From Candidatus Woesearchaeota archaeon (GTDB lineage: Archaea; Nanobdellota; Nanobdellia; Woesearchaeales; CG1-02-33-12): DNA of 11,948 nt. Both the position numbers and the translations under genes were made by a program. The notes under the pieces are model-generated. The model was not told the origin of the DNA. It saw only the letters and a program-made list of their open reading frames with translations, and did no database searches. Below, piece by piece: positions 7,562-11,948 of the stretch. The stretch is taken from positions 1-11,948 of the forward strand of contig PWVO01000061.1 of assembly GCA_003561825.1 (NCBI GenBank), read 5' to 3'. How positions within the stretch are numbered: the first letter of the stretch is position 1; every line of letters starts with the position of its first letter.

Positions 7562-7594
7562 TTGATAAGATTGGTTTATCAATTAAAATCTTAT
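7562..7594 (-). terminator. Overlapping inverted repeats just downstream of the pilin-like operon
   Basis: Two alternative hairpins share one arm. ATAAGATT (7565-7572) pairs with AATCTTAT (7587-7594), and TTGATAA (7562-7568) pairs with TTATCAA (7576-7582). They begin 5 nt after the stop codon of the gene ending at 7600. No T-tract directly follows on the minus strand, so a classical terminator is not proven; a 3'-end stabilising hairpin is equally possible. Confidence 0.35.
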
Positions 7595-7599
7595 TCCCT

Positions 7600-8031
7600 C
7601 TAGTCTTCCTTGTCTGCTATTAGTTTTTCTATAACAGGGCTTCCAAAGAATGCCGACTCATATTGGCCAAGCGGGACAATAAATCCGTCTTTATTTTCAA
7701 AGTAGACAAAGAAATCTTGCTCTATGCCCCATTTTTCCCTTAATGAGTTATAGAATGACTCGCCAATACCTTCTGGTTTCACTGTATTATCATGGAGATA
7801 TAAAAGGAGTTCATCATCAACAAATACTCCATCAACAAGACCTATGCCTCCCATTTCAGGAGGGGAAGCTAATAATGCCTGAAGGTTTTCAGCTTCAGAG
7901 ATAAGCTGCCCGGAATAGTCTATTGAGCATCCCCGATAAAATAATGTGAAAAAAAGTATAATTGCTGACAAAAATATTCCTATGCTTATCATTGAATCGA
8001 GGGACCATATCTGGGATTTTCTTTTTTTCAT
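7600..8031 (-). CDS. Type IV pilin-like protein with class III-type N-terminus
   Basis: Protein of 143 residues with a short basic N-terminus (MKKRKSQ), then WSLD and a hydrophobic helix at about 13-33, followed by an extracytoplasmic domain with no motif I recognise. The K-S-Q junction resembles a prepilin peptidase site with cleavage before Q7, but position +5 is Leu and an Asp sits at +6 instead of the usual Glu, so it may be a minor pilin or a non-processed anchor. I chose ATG 8031 because GGTGAGG (8044-8038) precedes it by 6 nt; an ATG at 8052 would add seven residues and overlap the upstream gene by 20 nt. The start follows the upstream stop by 1 nt (TGAAATG), so translation is probably coupled. 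Function is inferred from topology and context only. Confidence 0.75.
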   Translation of the reverse strand: MKKRKSQIWSLDSMISIGIFLSAIILFFTLFYRGCSIDYSGQLISEAENLQALLASPPEMGGIGLVDGVFVDDELLLYLHDNTVKPEGIGESFYNSLREKWGIEQDFFVYFENKDGFIVPLGQYESAFFGSPVIEKLIADKED

Positions 8032-8032
8032 T

Positions 8033-8506
8033 TCAATCCTCACCACAATCATTCAGGCAAATCACTCCCTGCCTTTTTTCTATTTTATTTTCTCCTTTAT
8101 AAATTTCCCCTCTAACATTTATAGGAATTATTCTAACAGACTGATGTTTTCTGTGGTAATCAACATATTCTGCAATAATCTCTCCGTATTTTTCCTCGTC
8201 TTCTATTTGATCTTGGCCTACTATTCTTATATTATAATCCAAGCCGTTTATTCTCTGCGGAAGATAAAAGATCCTATTGTATCCATCTTCAACTGAATGC
8301 GCGAGCATAATCTCTGCGCGGGCAATATTGTTTATCTCATCAATACGGAATAATTCTTTTTCTGTTTCTATCTCTGAGAGCCTGTAAAACAGCCCTGCAA
8401 TCATCACATTAAACACAAGGAACATAAATCCAAGGAGCAAAACAAGTTCAACAGATGACTGGGCTTTTTTCATGTTTGATTTAAAAGGATTCTTTAAGTT
8501 AAGCAT
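8033..8506 (-). CDS. Class III signal peptide-containing pilin-like protein
   Basis: Protein of 157 residues. K13 K14 A15 precede Q16 S S V E20, then a hydrophobic helix to about residue 42. This is the archaeal class III signal peptide pattern: cleavage before Gln, Glu at +5, with the helix forming the filament core. The rest is a charged extracellular domain (RIIPINVRGEIY near the C-terminus) containing a single CLNDC pair, possibly a disulfide. It is first in a two-gene unit and overlaps or abuts the next pilin-like gene. There is no Shine-Dalgarno upstream of ATG 8506, while TTTAAAAAG lies about 25 nt upstream, which fits a leaderless mRNA. ATG at residue 12 is an alternative start that would still keep the whole signal. 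It is a surface filament or adhesion component by family, not proven. Confidence 0.82.
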   Translation of the reverse strand: MLNLKNPFKSNMKKAQSSVELVLLLGFMFLVFNVMIAGLFYRLSEIETEKELFRIDEINNIARAEIMLAHSVEDGYNRIFYLPQRINGLDYNIRIVGQDQIEDEEKYGEIIAEYVDYHRKHQSVRIIPINVRGEIYKGENKIEKRQGVICLNDCGED

Positions 8507-8515
8507 TTGTCTTAA

Positions 8516-8538
8516 GCCTTTAAAATCTTTTTAAAGGC
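8516..8538. repeat. Perfect 10-bp inverted repeat in the pilin-like promoter
   Basis: GCCTTTAAAA and its exact complement TTTTAAAGGC are separated by TCT. The repeat is centred 21 nt upstream of the ATG at 8506 and includes the TTTAAAAAG that would be the TATA box. The symmetry could be an operator for a dimeric regulator competing with TBP, or a TATA element readable on both strands. Confidence 0.55.
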
Positions 8539-8561
8539 CTGTTTTTGTGTTTTTGATTTAT

Positions 8562-8580
8562 AAAAAAGAAAAAAAGAAAT
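8562..8580 (-). terminator. T-rich terminator after the major pilin-like gene
   Basis: On the minus strand the stop codon of the gene ending at 8585 is followed within 5 nt by ATTTCTTTTTTTCTTTTTTA. T-tracts without a hairpin are sufficient for termination by archaeal RNA polymerase, so this probably separates the pilin from the next two genes. Confidence 0.6.
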
Positions 8581-8584
8581 TATC

Positions 8585-9115
8585 TTAAGAATCATAAACT
8601 CTTGCCATTAATTCTCCTGTCATCTGATGCGAGAAAGCTATACATTCATCTTGAATATGATACTGGTCTGAACAATAAGTCATCCTAAAATTGAATTTTG
8701 TGTTGCCCCTTGGTTGAGAAATAGAAGGACAATCCAGAGTCAATATTCCAGAAGCACCATTGGGCAATACAAAGCCAGGAACATCATGCCCATATCCTCC
8801 TGGTTCCGACAAATCTCCATCTAAAATAACACACTCTTGTGTAATAGCAACACCAGTAACCTCAACACCTGTTATAACAATTCCTCTCCCCATACCATTC
8901 TGTATTCTTAAGGTTATTGTGCCTGTGTCAGATCTTACATTATGGTCCTCACAATAAAGCCCTATGGGAAGTGTGCACTTCTCTGGGAGAAGACTCTCTG
9001 GGTTTAATACTCCAAAATATGCTAATGCACCGATAACAACGAGAACAACTAAGATTGCCCAGCCATAGGTCATTAAGAACTCCATAGCTGCCTGGCCTCT
9101 TTTTTTACAAATCAT
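8585..9115 (-). CDS. Class III signal peptide pilin, cysteine-rich ectodomain
   Basis: Protein of 176 residues with a textbook archaeal class III signal: KKRG (4-7), cleavage before Q8, Glu at +5 (E12), then an uninterrupted hydrophobic helix to about residue 36 and the sequence FGVLNP. This N-terminus is very common in DPANN surface proteins. The ectodomain is beta-rich by composition (TGTITLRIQNG, ITGVEVTG, GILTLDC) and has six cysteines that could form disulfides. It is probably a filament subunit or surface pilin exported and processed by an FlaK/EppA-type peptidase. I chose ATG 9115 because GGAGG (9128-9124) lies 8 nt upstream; the in-frame TTG at 9121 is too close to it. It has its own promoter (9171-9180) and T-rich terminator, so it is likely transcribed separately and strongly. 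Confidence 0.88.
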   Translation of the reverse strand: MICKKRGQAAMEFLMTYGWAILVVLVVIGALAYFGVLNPESLLPEKCTLPIGLYCEDHNVRSDTGTITLRIQNGMGRGIVITGVEVTGVAITQECVILDGDLSEPGGYGHDVPGFVLPNGASGILTLDCPSISQPRGNTKFNFRMTYCSDQYHIQDECIAFSHQMTGELMARVYDS

Positions 9116-9123
9116 GTTCAATA

Positions 9124-9128
9124 CCTCC
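9124..9128 (-). promoter_or_regulatory. Shine-Dalgarno that fixes the pilin start at ATG 9115
   Basis: AAGGAGGTAT on the minus strand contains GGAGG with 8 nt to ATG 9115 but only 2 nt to the in-frame TTG at 9121, so the ATG is the likely start. Confidence 0.8.
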
Positions 9129-9170
9129 TTTTTAACTGTAAAACAGATTAAATACTATACTTAATAACTC

Positions 9171-9180
9171 TTATATAAAT
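9171..9180 (-). promoter_or_regulatory. TATA box of the pilin gene
   Basis: ATTTATATAA on the minus strand is a strong archaeal TATA match. It lies about 60 nt upstream of ATG 9115, which predicts a leader of roughly 35 nt carrying the GGAGG ribosome binding site. Confidence 0.65.
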
Positions 9181-9214
9181 CTTTCGATTAAAATTGCAGG
9201 AAATTTAAGGAAAA

Positions 9215-9226
9215 GGTTTTTAAAGG
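9215..9226 (+). promoter_or_regulatory. Probable TATA box of rpl15e
   Basis: GGTTTTTAAAGG lies about 85 nt upstream of the L15e ATG. It resembles the TTTAAA-type element seen upstream of the pilin-like gene at 8506. It predicts a leader of about 60 nt, long for an archaeal mRNA. It is divergent from the pilin promoter at 9171-9180. Confidence 0.5.
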
Positions 9227-9256
9227 AAGTGCTTTTTCCAAAGCTTTGCAGGATGT

Positions 9257-9272
9257 GGGCAGTTGCTTGCCT
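9257..9272 (+). promoter_or_regulatory. Small hairpin in the rpl15e leader
   Basis: GGGCAG pairs with TTGCCT around the loop TTGC, with G-U pairs at both ends. An alternative pairing, CAGTT with AACTG (9260-9264 with 9274-9278), excludes it. It lies between the predicted transcript start and the GGAGG at 9296-9300. This may be a leader structure for ribosomal protein autoregulation, or chance. Confidence 0.25.
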
Positions 9273-9305
9273 GAACTGATTTAATTAATAATAACGGAGG
9301 CTAAA

Positions 9306-9881
9306 ATGAGTTTGTATAAGCATATCAGAAAGATTTGGGAAAGGCCAAAGAAGAATCTTAAGGATATCTGGTCGCAAAGGCTGATTGAGTGGAGGAAAGA
9401 GCCTGTAACCCTGAGGATTGAGAGGCCTACAAGGATTGACAGGGCAAGGTCACTTGGATATAGGGCAAAGCAGGGCTATATTGTTGTGAGGCAGAGAGTT
9501 CTCAGGGGAGGAAGGCAGAGGCCTGACATTAAAGGCGGAAGAAGGCCTAAGCACAATACTCAAAGAAAGGTGCTGCATAAGAATTACCAGCAGATTGCTG
9601 AAGAAAAGGCAAACCGGAAGTTCAAGAACTGTGAAGTGCTAAATTCTTATTTTGTTGCAAAAGACGGCAGGTTTTACTGGTATGAGGTTATTCTTGTTGA
9701 CAAGGAGCACCCTTCTATAAAAGCAGATAAGAGAATCAGCTGGATAAATGACAAGCAGCATGCAAGGAGAGCTTTCAGGGGTCTTACTTCATCAGCAAGG
9801 AAGGCAAGAGGCCTAAGGAACAAGGGCAAAGGCGCTGAAAAGGCAAGGCCATCAAGAAGATCCAACCTTAGAAAGATTTAA
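9306..9881 (+). CDS. rpl15e: Large ribosomal subunit protein eL15 (L15e)
   Basis: Archaeal/eukaryotic-specific 50S protein; 191 residues, the usual archaeal length. The start MSLYKHIRKIWERPKKN and the blocks RIERPTRIDRARSLGYRAKQ (39-58), RVLRGGRQRPDIKGGRRPKH (64-83) and VILVDKEHPSIKADKRISWI (about 128-147) are characteristic, as is the very basic, glycine-rich tail (RGLTSSARKARGLRNKGKG) that threads into rRNA. GGAGG (9296-9300) precedes the ATG by 5 nt. It seems to be a single-gene transcript: its own TATA-like element lies upstream and T-tracts at 9900-9910 follow. It is divergent from the pilin gene. Confidence 0.98.
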   Translation: MSLYKHIRKIWERPKKNLKDIWSQRLIEWRKEPVTLRIERPTRIDRARSLGYRAKQGYIVVRQRVLRGGRQRPDIKGGRRPKHNTQRKVLHKNYQQIAEEKANRKFKNCEVLNSYFVAKDGRFYWYEVILVDKEHPSIKADKRISWINDKQHARRAFRGLTSSARKARGLRNKGKGAEKARPSRRSNLRKI

Positions 9882-9899
9882 GCCTGAGCAACCAAGAAA

Positions 9900-9910
9900 T
9901 TTTTTGTTTT
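9900..9910 (+). terminator. T-rich terminator after rpl15e
   Basis: TTTTTTGTTTT begins 18 nt after the L15e stop, and a second T7 tract follows at 9930-9936. This is typical of intrinsic archaeal termination and would separate L15e from metK. Confidence 0.5.
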
Positions 9911-9945
9911 ATTAATATTCTTATTGGAATTTTTTTATCAAGAAA

Positions 9946-9957
9946 GTTTTTATAATA
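9946..9957 (+). promoter_or_regulatory. Probable TATA box of metK
   Basis: GTTTTTATAATA lies about 48 nt upstream of the metK ATG, predicting transcription start near 9978 and a short leader with the GGAGG at 9991-9995. I see no SAM riboswitch-like structure in this short AT-rich leader. Confidence 0.5.
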
Positions 9958-9999
9958 ATAATATTTCTCCTCACGAAGTTTTTAATAAAAGGAGGAAAA

Positions 10000-11160
10000 A
10001 TGAAAGAAGAAAGCTATCTTTTTACATCAGAAAGCATTACTGAAGGACACCCTGACAAGATTTGCGACCAGATATCTGATGCATTTCTTGACGCTGTTTT
10101 TGCAGATGATCCTGACGGCAGGGTTGCTGTTGAGACTATGGTTTCAACTGGGCTTGTTATTGTGGCTGGCGAGGTTACAACAAAGACTTATGTTGATGTG
10201 CAGAAGATTGTAAGGGACACTATAAAGGAGATTGGGTATACCAAGCCGGAATATGGGTTTGACTACGAGGCTGTTGGTGTCTTGAGCTCTATACATGAGC
10301 AAAGCCCCGACATTGCCTTGGGTGTTGACGAGAAGAATGAGCATGAGCTCGGTGCAGGAGACCAAGGGATGATGTTTGGGTTTGCAACTAATGAAACAAA
10401 GGAGCTTATGCCTTTGCCTATTGTTCTTGCACACAAGCTTTGCATGAGGCTGTCTGAGGTAAGAAAAAGAAAGGTCATAGGGTATTTGAGGCCTGACGGG
10501 AAATCACAGGTCACTGTCGAGTATTCCAACGGGAGGCCAAAAAGGATTACTACTGTTGTTATTGCTGCACAGCATGACCCTGATATAAGCCAGTCTCAGA
10601 TAAGAAAAGATATTATAGAGCAGGTGATAAACCCTGTTTGCTCTGATTATCTGGCTTCTGACACAAAAATATATGTTAATTCAACTGGCCGCTTTGTTAT
10701 TGGCGGGCCTCCGAGCGATACAGGGGTTACTGGCAGGAAGATAATCTGCGATACTTACGGAGGGCAGGGATCACACGGAGGCGGATGCTTTTCAGGCAAA
10801 GACCCTACTAAGGTTGACAGGTCTGCTTCTTATATGTCCAGGTATGTTGCTAAAAATATTGTCGCTGCGGGTCTTGCTGACAAGTGCGAGATCCAGGTAT
10901 CTTACAGCATTGGGATTGCTGAGCCTGTGTCAATTTTCCTGGACACTTTCGGGACAAACAAGATTTCTGAGAGCAAGATTATTGGGCTTATCAAAAAGCA
11001 TTTCAGCTTTAAGCCTGCTGACATTATCAGGACTCTTAAGCTAAGAAGGCCTATTTACAGGAAGACTGCTGCTTACGGCCACTTTGGAAGGAATGATCCG
11101 GACTTTACATGGGAGAAGACTGACAAAGCTGATGCTTTAAGGAAAGACGCGGACATTTAG
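10000..11160 (+). CDS. metK: S-adenosylmethionine synthetase, bacterial/eukaryotic type
   Basis: Makes S-adenosylmethionine from methionine and ATP, releasing phosphate and diphosphate; cytoplasmic homo-oligomer. The 386-residue length fits bacterial MetK. All three domains are present. Conserved motifs are ESITEGHPDK (11-20, catalytic H17 and D19), the hexapeptide-type GAGDQG (118-123), the P-loop-like GGGCFSGKDPTKVDRS (260-275) and the C-terminal RRPIYRKTAAYGHFGR (349-364). These belong to the classical family found in bacteria and eukaryotes, not the divergent archaeal AdoMet synthetase that most archaea carry. GGAGG (9991-9995) precedes the ATG by 4 nt. Codon style matches the neighbours by eye, so any transfer is old. 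The following gene is convergent. Confidence 0.97.
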   Translation: MKEESYLFTSESITEGHPDKICDQISDAFLDAVFADDPDGRVAVETMVSTGLVIVAGEVTTKTYVDVQKIVRDTIKEIGYTKPEYGFDYEAVGVLSSIHEQSPDIALGVDEKNEHELGAGDQGMMFGFATNETKELMPLPIVLAHKLCMRLSEVRKRKVIGYLRPDGKSQVTVEYSNGRPKRITTVVIAAQHDPDISQSQIRKDIIEQVINPVCSDYLASDTKIYVNSTGRFVIGGPPSDTGVTGRKIICDTYGGQGSHGGGCFSGKDPTKVDRSASYMSRYVAKNIVAAGLADKCEIQVSYSIGIAEPVSIFLDTFGTNKISESKIIGLIKKHFSFKPADIIRTLKLRRPIYRKTAAYGHFGRNDPDFTWEKTDKADALRKDADI

Positions 11161-11171
11161 AAATTATTTCT

Positions 11172-11187
11172 GTTTTTTAATTTTTTT
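11172..11187 (+). terminator. T-rich terminator after metK
   Basis: GTTTTTTAATTTTTTT starts 12 nt after the metK stop on the coding strand. There is no hairpin; T-tracts alone suffice in Archaea. Confidence 0.55.
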
Positions 11188-11218
11188 ATTAATAATTTTG
11201 TTAAGAGATTTAATTGAT

Positions 11219-11236
11219 AAAAAAAAGAAAAAGAAA
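11219..11236 (-). terminator. T-rich terminator of the small membrane protein gene
   Basis: On the minus strand, TTTCTTTTTCTTTTTTTT follows the stop codon of the gene ending at 11243 by about 6 nt. Together with the metK T-tracts it forms a bidirectional termination zone between two convergent genes. Confidence 0.55.
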
Positions 11237-11242
11237 GTTATT

Positions 11243-11584
11243 TTACCGGCTTTTGGTTACTGCAAATAATTCCTTAACTGCAACAACTGCTGCTGCTGGC
11301 CCGATAAAGACAGTTATAAGCCCAAAAAATGCACTTAGCATTTCACCCAAAGGCAGCCTTTCTACTATTGATGCCAGGGACTGGAATGTAACTAAGAATG
11401 CTATTGAAGCGAGCAAGAAAGGCATAACCTGTTTCTCAGTTACATTCAAAAAACCTACTATAAGGCCCAGCAATGCAAGCAAATAAAAAGACCATGCCGG
11501 AACTGTCTCTGCTCCCAGAATTGCAATGATTATTGCAACTATCAGGCCTACAATAAAGGCCCACGCACCTATAAAACCTTTCAT
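11243..11584 (-). CDS. Small four-helix membrane protein of unknown function
   Basis: A 113-residue, very hydrophobic protein with four predicted membrane segments at about 4-24, 30-47, 53-72 and 80-103, short loops, and a basic tail (KELFAVTKSR). Glycine and alanine are frequent in the helices (GLIVAIIIAILGAE, FIGPAAAVVAVKE), suggesting tight packing. I recognise no catalytic motif. Small proteins of this general type are common in DPANN genomes, but I cannot name a family. The ATG at 11584 is supported by GGGGGTG (11597-11591), 6 nt upstream, and by a TATA box at 11631-11641. It is monocistronic by its flanking signals and convergent with metK. Confidence 0.82.
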   Translation of the reverse strand: MKGFIGAWAFIVGLIVAIIIAILGAETVPAWSFYLLALLGLIVGFLNVTEKQVMPFLLASIAFLVTFQSLASIVERLPLGEMLSAFFGLITVFIGPAAAVVAVKELFAVTKSR

Positions 11585-11630
11585 TTAATACACCCCCTTT
11601 TTTTAATAATATTTTATTCTATAATTTTAG

Positions 11631-11641
11631 GATATAAAAAG
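11631..11641 (-). promoter_or_regulatory. TATA box of the small membrane protein gene
   Basis: CTTTTTATATC on the minus strand lies about 52 nt upstream of ATG 11584, giving a leader of about 25 nt that contains the GGGGGTG ribosome binding site. Confidence 0.6.
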
Positions 11642-11715
11642 TTTTCTTTTTTTAATGTTTAGAATTTGTAAATGAATTTCACAGAAAGGTTATGAAGACT
11701 TATCACAAAAAAAAG

Positions 11716-11948
11716 TTATTCTTTGTATATGCCAAGAAGCTTACCAAAGCATATCTCATGAAAATTAAAATATGCTTGTGATATGCTGCTGTAAGTTTGG
11801 GAAATAACAACTGGTTTTCCTGGAATTGGCTTAAGGCATATGTAACATGACGGAGGCTTTTTTGTTTTTTCAAGATGTTGCCTAAAAAAAGTCTCGTATC
11901 TTTCTTCGTGTGTGTCTTCATCTATTATGCTTATTTCGAGAAGACTCA
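11716..11948 (-). CDS. Small protein with CxxC...HxxC probable zinc-binding pattern (5' end at or beyond window edge)
   Basis: The frame is open from the window edge to TAA at 11718-11716 and encodes at least 76 residues beginning SLLEISIIDEDTHEERYETF. It contains CYIC (residues 34-37 of the visible part) and HEIC (63-66), a CxxC/HxxC set about 25 residues apart that could bind one Zn2+ as a treble-clef-like knuckle. The N-terminal part is acidic, then basic. The codon before the first serine reads ?TG at the window edge, so it could itself be the start codon, giving a complete 77-residue protein. Base usage (real codon bias, no stops) favours this frame over another minus-strand frame at 11703-11921. 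No family is recognised; nucleic-acid or protein binding is only a guess. Confidence 0.6.
   Translation of the reverse strand, partial: SLLEISIIDEDTHEERYETFFRQHLEKTKKPPSCYICLKPIPGKPVVISQTYSSISQAYFNFHEICFGKLLGIYKE

Noticed and set aside
9116..9121. TTG start two codons upstream of the pilin ATG
   Set aside because: The Shine-Dalgarno GGAGG would be only 2 nt from the TTG, while the ATG at 9115 has ideal spacing.
9911..9999. SAM riboswitch upstream of metK
   Set aside because: The stretch is short and nearly all A/T, with none of the stems or kink-turn-like elements of known SAM-binding RNAs.
11703..11921. 72-codon open frame on the minus strand starting MKTHTKKDTRLF
   Set aside because: It overlaps the frame at 11716-11948, which has a CxxC/HxxC pattern and more protein-like composition. 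The alternative is Lys/Phe/Leu-rich low-complexity sequence that ends in a run of phenylalanines.
1..11948. CRISPR arrays, insertion sequences or large repeats
   Set aside because: I saw no regularly spaced repeats, transposase-like frames or terminal inverted repeats anywhere in the window.

Overview
The window is archaeal. Evidence: a split-subunit RNA polymerase operon (H, B'', B', A', A''), ribosomal protein L15e, archaeal class III signal peptides, TATA-type promoters, and tRNA genes with bulge-helix-bulge (BHB) introns and no encoded CCA. The pilin N-terminus (RGQAAMEFLMTYGWAIL), the AT-rich sequence and the compact layout suggest a DPANN lineage such as Woesearchaeota or Pacearchaeota. 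That placement is inference from family resemblance, not a phylogeny.

Layout. Positions 1-7174, minus strand: rpoH, rpoB2, rpoB1, rpoA1 and rpoA2, the last cut by the window edge. The genes are packed with 8-nt overlaps or gaps of 1-18 nt. Directly upstream on the same strand (7203-7426) lie tRNA-Asp(GUC) and tRNA-Lys(UUU), only 7 nt apart. Both T-loops are interrupted between positions 59 and 60, by 15 nt in Lys and 17 nt in Asp, and the tRNA-Lys carries a second, canonical 37-nt intron at 37/38. All three introns fold into BHB motifs, and removing them restores consensus cloverleaves.

Positions 7600-9115, minus strand: three small type IV pilin-like proteins. Two are translationally coupled; the third is a larger cysteine-rich pilin with its own promoter and ribosome binding site. 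Positions 9306-11160, plus strand: L15e, then metK, each apparently with its own promoter. MetK is the bacterial/eukaryotic-type S-adenosylmethionine synthetase, not the divergent archaeal type. Positions 11243-11948, minus strand: a four-helix membrane protein of unknown function and the end of a small protein with a probable zinc-binding CxxC...HxxC pattern.

The rpo genes build the polymerase core. The tRNAs and L15e serve translation, metK supplies the methyl donor (including for tRNA modification), and the pilin cluster encodes surface filament components. The most unusual content is the pair of adjacent tRNAs with introns at the same rare T-loop position.
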